Source: Faecalicoccus sp. (GTDB lineage Bacteria; Bacillota_I; Bacilli_A; Erysipelotrichales; Erysipelotrichaceae). From it: a stretch of DNA of 24,868 nucleotides. A program made the translations under genes and the position numbers. The DNA is taken from positions 1 through 24,868 of the forward strand of contig JAGAWH010000090.1 of assembly GCA_017941505.1 (NCBI GenBank), given 5' to 3'. The notes beneath the pieces were generated by a model. The model was not told where the DNA came from. It saw nothing but the letters and a program-made list of their open reading frames with translations, and ran no database searches. Shown piece by piece: positions 1 through 8,100 of this stretch; position 1 is the first letter of the stretch, and every line of letters starts with the position of its first letter.

Positions 1-1647
1 AAATCGGCTGAAGCTTATATCGGTAAACTTCTAGCCAGAGATAAGGAACCGGATTTTGCATCCTGGGTTGCAACACAGAAGGATAAATACAGTAAAGCAG
101 ACAGAGAAACGCTTTATGCCTGTGATGAAGAAACAACTCATATTGTAAAGATGGTACAGGCCAATGTATTGGATGGTTATTTATCTGCCGATGAAATTCG
201 GAGAGAACTCAATTTTGACCGTTCTTATCTATCTGAATTGTCTTTTAGAAAAGAACAAAGAGATTTTCAACTAAAAGAACTATCTCAAGACCGTCTGTTA
301 TATAGAGCAAGACAGAATGGAAAAGGAGATTATGGTAAAAAGGTTGAAGATGGAATATCTCAAATCAAAACAGTAATGGATCAACGAGTATCGAATGCTG
401 AGGCAAAGGATAATGCCAATATAGAACGTATTAAAGAGGAATATGCCAAACATCTTCAAGAAGCTGATAAAAAGGTAGTGGAACTAAACCAGGATGCCCA
501 TAAACGTCAGGAAGAAGATTATCAGAATGCATCGGCTTTGTTGAATAATGCTAAGGATGCATCGGATTTCAAGAAAGCTATGGATGCATTAATTGCGATG
601 AATGGATATAAGGATACAAGTGAGCTTTCTAAGAAGAGTGCAGAGCTTATGGTCATTGATGAAGACTATATTAAGGCTGTAGGCATGATGGAAAGTAACA
701 GTATCACAGAACTGAACAATGCGATATCTATATTCAACAAGAATATAGATTGGAAGGATTCTAAGGAAAAGATTCATGCTTGTAACAATAAGATAGCTGC
801 TGTAAAAAGGACGCAGGAAAAACAGAAGAAGACCAGAATAAAGATTGGTGCTGCTGTAGCAGCAATCATTGCGCTTGTTTTGATATATACGCAAATAATA
901 GTACCAAAAGTTATTATTCCAAATCAGAAATACAATGAAGCTGTTGAATTGATGAATAACGGAAATTATGAAGAAGCGGTGGCAGCCTTTAAAGACATGA
1001 ATGGTTACAAGGACAGTGATGATAAGATCAAGGAATGCATTAAAGAAGCCAACAGTAAAGTTGAAGTGGGTTCCACTTATTTCTTTGGTAATTATGAGCA
1101 GGATGGTAATGAGGATAAAGGAAAAGAACCAATCGCATGGCAGGTTCTTGCCAAAGAAGATAATAAGATCCTTATTGTCAGTAAATATGGATTAGATTGT
1201 AAAAAATATAATGATGAGCGAACTGATGTTACATGGGAAACAAGTACATTAAGAAACTGGTTAGATTCAACATTTATAGATACCGCATTTTCAGAAGATG
1301 AAAAATCACAGATACAAACTACAACTGTAACAGCGGATAAGAATCTAAAATATGATACAAATCCGGGAAATGATACACAGGATCAAGTATTCCTTTTATC
1401 CATCCAGGAAGTTGAAAAATATTTGGATTCTAATCATGAAAGAACTGCAACGGCAACAGTTTATGCCACAAACAATGGCGCATACATAGGAAGCAGCGGT
1501 AATTGTTATTGGTGGCTCCGGTCCCCGGGCACGTATAGTACTGGCGCCGCAAGTGTCAGCGATGACGGCTCTATCTATTACCGTGGCTTCGACGTCAATA
1601 GCGGCGGCAAGGCGGTCCGTCCCGCTTTATGGTTGGGAATCGAATAA
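1..1647 (+). CDS. TIR-family membrane protein paralogue with DUF6273-like variable C-terminus (5' part outside window)
   Basis: The frame is open from base 1, and the first codons already match the complete paralogue at 4259-6958 from its residue 352 on, so the gene starts upstream; the ATG at 151 is internal. Seen here: the end of a TPR-like segment, a long charged coiled-coil/repeat region, a lysine-rich stretch followed by one hydrophobic helix (about 838-910), a short TPR-like unit, and a C-terminal DUF6273-like domain with WWLRSPG and VRPALWLG motifs. By analogy the missing part probably carries a zinc ribbon and TIR domain; that is inference. Positive charges before the helix suggest N-terminus inside and C-terminal domain outside. 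The last 40 residues hold a hypervariable block (separate entry). A small hairpin (1697-1710) lies between this gene and the next, so the two could be co-transcribed. Confidence 0.85.
   Translation, partial: KSAEAYIGKLLARDKEPDFASWVATQKDKYSKADRETLYACDEETTHIVKMVQANVLDGYLSADEIRRELNFDRSYLSELSFRKEQRDFQLKELSQDRLLYRARQNGKGDYGKKVEDGISQIKTVMDQRVSNAEAKDNANIERIKEEYAKHLQEADKKVVELNQDAHKRQEEDYQNASALLNNAKDASDFKKAMDALIAMNGYKDTSELSKKSAELMVIDEDYIKAVGMMESNSITELNNAISIFNKNIDWKDSKEKIHACNNKIAAVKRTQEKQKKTRIKIGAAVAAIIALVLIYTQIIVPKVIIPNQKYNEAVELMNNGNYEEAVAAFKDMNGYKDSDDKIKECIKEANSKVEVGSTYFFGNYEQDGNEDKGKEPIAWQVLAKEDNKILIVSKYGLDCKKYNDERTDVTWETSTLRNWLDSTFIDTAFSEDEKSQIQTTTVTADKNLKYDTNPGNDTQDQVFLLSIQEVEKYLDSNHERTATATVYATNNGAYIGSSGNCYWWLRSPGTYSTGAASVSDDGSIYYRGFDVNSGGKAVRPALWLGIE
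1531..1643 (+). other. DGR-like variable region, copy 1
   Basis: Codons 1531-1611 encode the loop between WWLRSPG and AVRPALW. Aligned without gaps to 6839-6919, they show 30 base differences in the 28 codons up to the shared GCG: 11 at codon position 1, 12 at position 2, 7 at position 3. Twenty-four of 27 codons end in C or T, although the rest of the gene prefers A/T-ending codons. Bases 1612-1643 (32 nt) are identical to 6920-6951 and begin GCGGTCCGTCCCGC, 12 of 14 G/C, like the initiation-of-mutagenic-homology element of diversity-generating retroelements. No template repeat or reverse transcriptase is in the window, so DGR targeting is inferred. Confidence 0.7.
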
Positions 1648-1730
1648 TCAATAATCAACAATTTAAAAATAATAATTACACAAAAAAGATTCAAAAGGCT
1701 GTATTCAGCCGTTAGTTAGGAGTTGATAAG

Positions 1731-3554
1731 ATGTCTAAATTTGTTATGGAATGTCCGAATTGCGGAAAGTATGTAGAAGCCAGTACAGGATTTTTCGCAA
1801 GAAGAAAAATCGACTGTTCCTGTGGATATACCATCCATGTTCGAACCGATAAAATGACAAGCCGTACCTGTCCGCATTGTCATAATAATGTGGTGTTTGA
1901 CCAATCAAAAGGGAAAAACGCAAAGTGTCCGGTCTGTGGTGAACCGATCAATACCATGATGGAACAGGATAAAATGGTGGAGTTCTCCTGCGCCCAATGT
2001 GGGGTGAAGTTAGTTTCAAGCAGAGCGGCCGATATGTATGTATGTCCGGTTTGCGATCATGAAAATAATGTACAGGAGCGCATCATGGCAGAAAAGATGC
2101 GTAAGGATGGTCTTGCCAGCATCATTAAGTATGAAGGAGATAATAATACCTTTATTTGGAAGCATCCGGTAGAAGATTTCAATATGGGATCACAGTTAAT
2201 TGTCCATGAAAGTCAGGAAGCCATCTTCTTTAGAGACGGACAGGCTTTGGACTTATTCGGACCCGGTCGCTATACCTTGGAAACCCAGAAGCTTCCATTG
2301 TTAGATCAGATTTATAAGCTTCCGACCGATACCGAACATACTTTCCATTCAGAAGTTTACTTTATTAATAAAACGGTACAGATGGCTATTAAATGGGGTA
2401 CTCCGGAAAAGGTTCGCTTTATTGATCCGTTAACAGGTGTTCCTTTAGAATTAGGTGCTTCCGGTGAGATGAATTTGCAGGTATCTAACTCCAGAAAACT
2501 ATTAATTAAGTTGGTAGGTACGACAAAGGGTATTTCATGGGATGGGGGTACCGGAATGACAAAGTCATTACAGGCATCCTTCAGGCCGTTAATATCCAAT
2601 GCTGTTAAAACAAATCTCAGTGCAGTTATTAAAAACAACAGCATCGACTTATTAGAGATTGATGAGAATTTGGGTTTAATTTCATCTCATTTAAAAGAAC
2701 AGATCGTACCGGGATTTGAAGAATACGGTTTAACGATTCGAGAATTCTATGTAAACAATGTCGTTTTACCGGAGAATGATCCCAATTTCAGACGAATCAG
2801 AGATTTTCATACCATTACATTACAGGCAAAGGTCCTTCAGGCAGAAGCTACGATTAAGACCGTACAGGCACAGACAGAAACCCAATATAGAACTGCCCAG
2901 GAGCAAAGCAAAGCTGCTATTGAAGCAGCCCGCAGAGGAACGGTATTAGAACAGCAGACCACAGAAACCGAAATCGCACGAAGAGAAGCAGAAAGAAAGC
3001 TGATCCAGGCGCAGGCAGAGGCACAGGCTATGCGTATGGCCGGACTTACTGAAGCGGAAATTATGGCTGCCAAAGGTTATAACCAGAAAGATGTATTAAA
3101 TGCGGATGTACAGAAAGCGTATGCGGAAGGTATCGGTAATATGGGACCTGCGATATCTGCAGGAGGTGGTTCCGGTGTTATGGGCGATATGATCGGACTT
3201 GGTGTAGGTCTTGCAGCAGCTCAATCGATTGCACCGCAGGTAGGAAACTTATTCCAGGGAATACAGCCTCAACAGAACGATACCACTTCCATGAATTTCC
3301 GGGTGAACAGTAATACCTGGGACTGCAGCTGTGGCAATAAAAACATTATAGGTAATTTCTGTAATATGTGCGGAGCCAGAAAGCCTGAATCTGATACCTG
3401 GGACTGTTCCTGTGGAAATAAAGGTATCGTTGGTAATTTCTGTAATATGTGTGGGGCAAGAAGACCACAGGCAGATACCTGGGACTGTACATGCGGCAAT
3501 AAAGGTATTGTCGGTAATTTCTGTAATAATTGCGGAAAGAAAAGAGGCGAATAG
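1731..3554 (+). CDS. SPFH/band-7 domain protein with N- and C-terminal zinc ribbons (YdjI-like)
   Basis: 607 aa, start ATG with GGAG eight bases upstream. Order: four CxxC zinc-ribbon half-sites in the first 110 residues (CPNCG, CPHCH, CPVCG, CAQCG, CPVCD); an SPFH/virion-core-like domain about 125-370; an Ala/Gln/Glu-rich coiled coil about 370-440, as in flotillin-type scaffolds; a Gly/Ala-rich stretch about 475-510; then three copies of a 27-residue zinc ribbon. B. subtilis YdjI, in the ydjFGHI membrane-stress cluster, has the SPFH plus zinc-ribbon layout. Such proteins form membrane-associated oligomeric scaffolds. It sits between two TIR-type membrane proteins and two bases before a four-helix membrane protein, so a common membrane complex is a reasonable inference. 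No catalytic residues are apparent. Confidence 0.85.
   Translation: MSKFVMECPNCGKYVEASTGFFARRKIDCSCGYTIHVRTDKMTSRTCPHCHNNVVFDQSKGKNAKCPVCGEPINTMMEQDKMVEFSCAQCGVKLVSSRAADMYVCPVCDHENNVQERIMAEKMRKDGLASIIKYEGDNNTFIWKHPVEDFNMGSQLIVHESQEAIFFRDGQALDLFGPGRYTLETQKLPLLDQIYKLPTDTEHTFHSEVYFINKTVQMAIKWGTPEKVRFIDPLTGVPLELGASGEMNLQVSNSRKLLIKLVGTTKGISWDGGTGMTKSLQASFRPLISNAVKTNLSAVIKNNSIDLLEIDENLGLISSHLKEQIVPGFEEYGLTIREFYVNNVVLPENDPNFRRIRDFHTITLQAKVLQAEATIKTVQAQTETQYRTAQEQSKAAIEAARRGTVLEQQTTETEIARREAERKLIQAQAEAQAMRMAGLTEAEIMAAKGYNQKDVLNADVQKAYAEGIGNMGPAISAGGGSGVMGDMIGLGVGLAAAQSIAPQVGNLFQGIQPQQNDTTSMNFRVNSNTWDCSCGNKNIIGNFCNMCGARKPESDTWDCSCGNKGIVGNFCNMCGARRPQADTWDCTCGNKGIVGNFCNNCGKKRGE
3315..3554 (+). repeat. 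Three in-frame copies of an 81-base zinc-ribbon repeat
   Basis: Units start at 3315, 3396 and 3477 and each encodes TWDC(S/T)CGNK...GNFCNxCG, i.e. CxCG and CxxCG pairs able to bind one zinc. Protein copies are nearly identical while DNA differs at several third positions, so the copies are kept by selection rather than being a very fresh duplication. The last copy ends in KKRGE and the stop. Confidence 0.85.
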
Positions 3555-3556
3555 AT

Positions 3557-4246
3557 ATGTCTAAAAACGCAGCACGAAGAGCTTTAATACTTGCAGTATT
3601 GTTTGTAGTATTCAGCGTAATCGCTTTTTTCCTTCCGTTTGAAAAGAATATGGTATTCTGGATTTCTTATGTATTCGGTGTAATTGCGATTGCATTTCAA
3701 ATGTACATATTTAATGTATTTCTCGATCGAGGACCGGAAATCAAAAGTAAGTTTTATGGCTTTCCTATCGCCAGAGTAGGAGCTATCTATCTTGGAGTTC
3801 AGCTTGTACTCAGTTTAATTCAAATGATGTTGGCGCATTATATTCCGACATGGTTATCCATGATCATTAATATTTTACCGATCGCGTTTGGAATTATTGG
3901 AACCATTGCAGCCGATGCAGCAAGAGAACAGGTTATCGAGCAGGATGTTCTGGTAAAAAAGAATGTTTCTATTATGAAATCACTCAGTGCAGAGGCATCA
4001 TCTTTAATTGAGTTAGCAGATGATGCAGATCTTCGCAAACAATTAGAAAATCTGGCGGATGAATTTAGATACAGTGATCCGGTTTTTAATGATGAAACAG
4101 CATCCTATGAAGCAGAGCTTGGTCATTTGTTGAATGAATTGAAAAATGCATTAATGGATCAAAATACAGAAGAAGCTAAACAACTCTGTGACAAAGTTTT
4201 AAAGACACTCAAAATAAGAAATCAAATTTGTAAGGGCAGCAAATAA
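3557..4246 (+). CDS. Four-helix membrane protein with cytoplasmic helical tail, unknown function
   Basis: 229 aa from the ATG at 3557 (MSKNAARRAL), two bases after the stop of the SPFH gene, with AGAGG upstream; an in-frame start at 3530 inside the SPFH gene is less likely. Four hydrophobic segments are visible: roughly residues 7-26, 32-56, 68-88 and 95-118. About 100 mostly helical, acidic residues follow (AELGHLLNELKNALM, EEAKQLCDKVLKTLK), probably cytoplasmic. I do not recognise the family. The tight spacing to the SPFH gene and the TIR gene (12 bases) indicates one operon. The position is like that of YdjH beside YdjI, but I see no sequence evidence for homology. Confidence 0.75.
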   Translation: MSKNAARRALILAVLFVVFSVIAFFLPFEKNMVFWISYVFGVIAIAFQMYIFNVFLDRGPEIKSKFYGFPIARVGAIYLGVQLVLSLIQMMLAHYIPTWLSMIINILPIAFGIIGTIAADAAREQVIEQDVLVKKNVSIMKSLSAEASSLIELADDADLRKQLENLADEFRYSDPVFNDETASYEAELGHLLNELKNALMDQNTEEAKQLCDKVLKTLKIRNQICKGSK

Positions 4247-4258
4247 AGGAGAGAGAAC

Positions 4259-6958
4259 ATGGCAGTTTTAAAATGTAAGATGTGCGGAGGTGACCTCCGT
4301 TTTGAAGCAGGCGCTTCTACCTGTGAATGTGAATATTGCGGCAGTATCAATACCATCCCTAAGGTCGATACCGACCAGGAAATGAATTTATTTAACAGAG
4401 CCAATCACTTCCGTATGGCCAATGATTTTGACCGTGCGATTCAGGCCTATGAGAAGATTTTGGATATGGATGATACCAATGCCGAAGCGCATTGGGGTAT
4501 TGTGCTTAGTCGTTACGGTATTGAATATGTGGAAGACCCATCTACGCATGAAAGAATTCCGACATGTCATCGTGTACAGTTAACAAGTATTCTAAGTGAC
4601 CCGGATTATCTGGCAGCTTTAGAGCATGCGGATGTATTTGCGGCAAAAGAATATAAGATTCAGGCAGAAAGAATTGCTCAGATTCAGAAGGGAATTCTTG
4701 ATATTTCATCCAAAGAGAAGCCATATGATGTATTTATCTGTTATAAGGAATCCGATGATAACGGAAGACGTACAGTAGACAGTACTTTAGCACAGGATAT
4801 TTATTATGGTTTAACAGAATCGGGATATCGTGTATTTTTCTCAAGAATTACACTGGAAGATAAACTGGGGCAGGAATATGAGCCATATATTTTTGCGGCT
4901 TTAAATTCCGCAAAGGTAATGGTTGTAGTAGGAACTAAACCGGAGTATTTTAATGCGGTCTGGGTGAAAAATGAATGGAGCCGCTTCTTAGATTTGATGA
5001 AAAAGGACAGAAGCCGTCTTTTGATTCCTTGTTACAGAGGGATGAATCCGTATGATTTACCGGATGAACTTTCTATGTTGCAGAGCCAGGATATGTCTAA
5101 GATTGGCTTTATGCAGGATTTGTTAAGAGGTATTCGCAAAGTACTAGCAAAAGAAGCACCGAAGCAGACAAAAACAGAAACAGTTAATGCAACACAAAGT
5201 TATCCGGTAAGTTCAGCCACTGCTCAAATTAAGCGCGGTAATATGGCCTTAGAAGACCATGATTGGTCAAGTGCAGATTCTTTCTTTGAAGAAGCATTAA
5301 ATATTGATCCGGAATCAGCACAATCTTATATCGGTAAACTTCTTGCCAGAGATAAAGAACCTGATTTTGAATCCTGGGTAATGACACAGAAAAATAAGTA
5401 CAGTAAGGCAAGCCAGGAGACTCTGTATGCCTGCGATGAAGATACAGACCATATCGTAAAGATGGTGCATTCTTATGTACTGGATGGATATTTGGATGCA
5501 AGGCAAATCCGTAAAGAATTGGACTTCGATAGATCCTATCTTTCTGAATTGTCATGCAGGCAAAATCAAAGAGAGCAGCAATTAAAAGAATTGGCAGATG
5601 ACCGTTTATTATACAGAGCCCGCCAGCATGGAAAAGGAGCTTACGGAAAGCAGATTGAAGATGGAATAGCTGAAATCAAAGCAGTTCTGGATCAAAGAGT
5701 AACGGATGCACAAAATCAAGATAATGAGAACATTGAGCGCATTAAGGCTGAGTATGCCCAACATATCGCACAGGCTGATAAGAGAATTGAAGAATTAAAC
5801 CAGGAAGCACATAATAACCAGGAAAAGGATTATCAAAATGCGGTTGGATTATTCAATAATGCGAAGGATGCACCGGACTTTAAGAAAGCTGAAGATGCAT
5901 TAAAAGCCATGAAGGGCTATAAGGACAGCACAGAGCTTGCACAGAAGAGTGTCCAGTGTAAGGCAATAGATGAAGATTATGTTAAGGCTGTTTCCATGAT
6001 GGACAGTAACAGCGTTGCAGAACTCAACAATGCGATATCTATTTTCAATAAGAATCCGGATTGGAAGGATTCAAAGGATAAGATTCAAATCTGTTCGAAC
6101 AAGATATTGTCCATAAAGAGAGCACAGGAAAAGAAGAAAAGAAATGGAATCATTGCGGGAGCAGTGGTTGCGGTAGTGATAGCAGCGGTATTATTAGTGA
6201 CACAGTTTATCATTCCGGGACAGAAGTACAATACAGCTATGGAGTTAATGAATGACGGCAAGTATGAAGAAGCGGTAATGGCATTTAGTGAAATAGAAGG
6301 ATTTAAGGATAGTAGGGAAAAGCTGGAAGAATGTTTTAAGATAGCAACAGGTTATGATTATCCGGAAGTAGGTTCAACCATAAGTTTTGGTACATATGAG
6401 CAGGATAATGAACAAGCAGTTGATGAAGAAGAAGATATAAAATGGAAGGTACTGGCAGTAGAAGGAAATAAGTTTCTGGTAGTGAGTGAAATGGCGTTAG
6501 ATGCAAGACCATATAACGAGCAAGAAGAAGACGTTACATGGGAGACTTGTACCTTAAGAGATTGGCTAAATGAAGATTTTTTGGATGCTGCATTTACGAA
6601 ACAGGAACAAAAATTCATCTTAACAACAACGGTAACAGCTGATAAGAACCCGGAATATTCTACAAACCCGGGAAATGATACAGAGGACAAGGTATTCTTG
6701 TTGTCAGTCTCAGAAGCGGAAAAGTATTTTTCCTCGGATTCAGATAGACAGGTAAAGGCAACTGAATACGCAAAGGAGAACGGAGCATATTTCTACGGCA
6801 GCAATGGAAACAGCTGGTGGTGGCTTCGGTCCCCAGGTTACATTAGTAGTTGCGCCGCGGCTGTCCGCAATGACGGCTCGATCCGCTGCGACGGCTACGG
6901 CGTCGACGACGACCGCAGTGCGGTCCGTCCCGCTTTATGGTTGGGAATCGATAATTAA
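4259..6958 (+). CDS. Membrane TIR-domain protein with zinc ribbon, TPR and DUF6273-like variable ectodomain
   Basis: 899 aa, ATG preceded by GGAGAG. Order: zinc ribbon 6-28 (CKMCG, CEYCG); TPR-like helices 42-85; TIR domain about 155-300 beginning YDVFICYKESDD, with W235-x3-E239 matching the WxxxE that holds the catalytic glutamate of SARM1-type NAD-cleaving TIRs; a second TPR-like stretch 320-350; coiled coil 420-620; Lys/Arg run 620-629, then one membrane helix 631-652; TPR-like unit 656-692; DUF6273-like domain about 703-898 with WWLRSPG and VRPALWLGI. The positive-inside rule puts TIR inside and DUF6273 outside. NADase activity is inferred from the motif only. It resembles a Toll-like layout with reversed order: outside sensor at the C-terminus, cytoplasmic TIR at the N-terminus. 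Residues 861-887 form the hypervariable block. Confidence 0.88.
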   Translation: MAVLKCKMCGGDLRFEAGASTCECEYCGSINTIPKVDTDQEMNLFNRANHFRMANDFDRAIQAYEKILDMDDTNAEAHWGIVLSRYGIEYVEDPSTHERIPTCHRVQLTSILSDPDYLAALEHADVFAAKEYKIQAERIAQIQKGILDISSKEKPYDVFICYKESDDNGRRTVDSTLAQDIYYGLTESGYRVFFSRITLEDKLGQEYEPYIFAALNSAKVMVVVGTKPEYFNAVWVKNEWSRFLDLMKKDRSRLLIPCYRGMNPYDLPDELSMLQSQDMSKIGFMQDLLRGIRKVLAKEAPKQTKTETVNATQSYPVSSATAQIKRGNMALEDHDWSSADSFFEEALNIDPESAQSYIGKLLARDKEPDFESWVMTQKNKYSKASQETLYACDEDTDHIVKMVHSYVLDGYLDARQIRKELDFDRSYLSELSCRQNQREQQLKELADDRLLYRARQHGKGAYGKQIEDGIAEIKAVLDQRVTDAQNQDNENIERIKAEYAQHIAQADKRIEELNQEAHNNQEKDYQNAVGLFNNAKDAPDFKKAEDALKAMKGYKDSTELAQKSVQCKAIDEDYVKAVSMMDSNSVAELNNAISIFNKNPDWKDSKDKIQICSNKILSIKRAQEKKKRNGIIAGAVVAVVIAAVLLVTQFIIPGQKYNTAMELMNDGKYEEAVMAFSEIEGFKDSREKLEECFKIATGYDYPEVGSTISFGTYEQDNEQAVDEEEDIKWKVLAVEGNKFLVVSEMALDARPYNEQEEDVTWETCTLRDWLNEDFLDAAFTKQEQKFILTTTVTADKNPEYSTNPGNDTEDKVFLLSVSEAEKYFSSDSDRQVKATEYAKENGAYFYGSNGNSWWWLRSPGYISSCAAAVRNDGSIRCDGYGVDDDRSAVRPALWLGIDN
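6839..6951 (+). other. DGR-like variable region, copy 2
   Basis: Codons 6839-6919 encode the hypervariable loop; 25 of 27 end in C or T. Residues that stay fixed against copy 1 (A-A, V, D-G-S-I, G, V) are spaced as expected if the other positions derive from AAY codons in a template. The shared 32-base 3' block is 6920-6951. Local GC is far above the rest of the gene, which is expected when template adenines are replaced at random. Seven third-position differences between copies are not explained by AAY codons from one template; different templates, third-position adenines or later drift could account for them. Confidence 0.7.
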
Positions 6959-6964
6959 TAATCA

Positions 6965-7006
6965 TTAATCCGGCGAAGCCGGATTAAATCTCCGTGCGAA
7001 GCACGG
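6965..7006 (+). terminator. Two tandem hairpins with the same GAA loop, just after variable region 2
   Basis: First: 6965-6974 pairs perfectly with 6978-6987 (10 bp, loop GAA). Second: 6992-6997 pairs with 7001-7006 (6 bp, loop GAA). Neither is followed by a clean T-run, so as terminators they are weak. Short GC-rich hairpins just downstream of the variable region are a known cis-element of some DGR targets, which is a possible second role. Variable region 1 has only a 5 bp hairpin (1697-1710). Confidence 0.6.
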
Positions 7007-7040
7007 CAAAATAGATTTTGAAAAATGTGAGGTAATTATA

Positions 7041-8063
7041 TTGACAGAAAAGCACAATTCTTATTATAGAGGCGAAGCTAAGGATTATAAAGATACAGCA
7101 TGTAAACCTACAATCTTTAGGCTGGATGGATATTCAATACAATTTGAACAAGAATGGTATGATAGTTTAATTGGAGGGTTTCAACAGTTACCAATAATAG
7201 ACAAAGTAGCTAATGATGCAAAGAAATATGAGTATTATTATTTAAAAATAATTGGGGTTTTGCAACACTATGGCTTTAAAACAAGATTATTGGATATTAC
7301 AAAAAATAAGAAAATTGCACAATATTTTGCATCATGCTCAAATTTTACTGAGCCTGGATATATTTACAGATTTGATGAAGAAACTTTGAAAGCATTTCAA
7401 GCATTAGATGCAGAAGCTTTTGTAAGAAAAATTAAATGTATCAGGAATGCAAAACAATGGGAAACTCGAAATGTTTGGAACGAACTGGAATTTGGACCAA
7501 AATATAGGAAATCAACAATTACTGACAATCACATTGTGGATTATGAAACAGTTTTGAAGGATGTAATAGGAACAACTACGGATAATATAAGATTGACAGA
7601 TCAAGAAGGAGCCTTCATTTTCTTTGGAATTAAAGTAGATGAAAACAATAGATTAACCAGTGACTTTAATGAAATCAAAATTAATAATCCGATTGATATT
7701 CCTGCCGACCAAAAGTTCGATTTGCTTATAGATTTAGCATTTGCAGAAGATAAACCAATATGTCATTGCTATTTGTCAAGAGATGACCGGGTAGCAATGA
7801 ATATTATTGCGAAATATGAAGAGATTCACATTCTTTATCACAATAACAAAGATGTAGCAAAGCAACAATACTCTGAATATTGTACATCACAATTTTCACA
7901 GTCACAGCTGCTATCTTCAATAGTTGAGGATTTTGATATTTGGGCAAATAACAAAGTAGGGTTTTGTTTTTTGTTTAAAGAATTCTTAGACTATTTCAAG
8001 GAAATGAAAGAAGTGGCTGCTTTAGAAAAATATCACAAAATGAAGGAACGCGTTAAAGAATAA
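7041..8063 (+). CDS. FRG-domain protein
   Basis: 340 aa. I take the TTG at 7041, with GTGAGG eight bases upstream; no in-frame ATG fits better. The FRG domain is recognised from YYRGE (residues 8-12) and the hallmark LQHYGFKTRLLDITKNKKIAQYF (74-96, here interrupted only for description), the core of the family pattern 'QHYGxxTRLLDxTxNxxxAxYFA'. Its reaction is not established; FRG genes are frequently found in phage-defence and mobile regions. The remaining 240 residues have no motif I recognise. It follows the TIR gene by 82 bases including the tandem hairpins, and precedes a DUF2971 gene by 37 bases, so the last two are probably co-transcribed. Codon usage is A/T-richer than in the TIR genes, suggesting a separate origin. 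Confidence 0.8.
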   Translation: MTEKHNSYYRGEAKDYKDTACKPTIFRLDGYSIQFEQEWYDSLIGGFQQLPIIDKVANDAKKYEYYYLKIIGVLQHYGFKTRLLDITKNKKIAQYFASCSNFTEPGYIYRFDEETLKAFQALDAEAFVRKIKCIRNAKQWETRNVWNELEFGPKYRKSTITDNHIVDYETVLKDVIGTTTDNIRLTDQEGAFIFFGIKVDENNRLTSDFNEIKINNPIDIPADQKFDLLIDLAFAEDKPICHCYLSRDDRVAMNIIAKYEEIHILYHNNKDVAKQQYSEYCTSQFSQSQLLSSIVEDFDIWANNKVGFCFLFKEFLDYFKEMKEVAALEKYHKMKERVKE

Positions 8064-8100
8064 CGCTAATCCTGTATTAGTTACGAGGGATTTATTATTT

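Noticed and set aside
3557..4246. DGR accessory protein (Avd) in the four-helix gene
   Set aside because: It has four membrane helices and is longer than Avd, which is a small soluble helical bundle.
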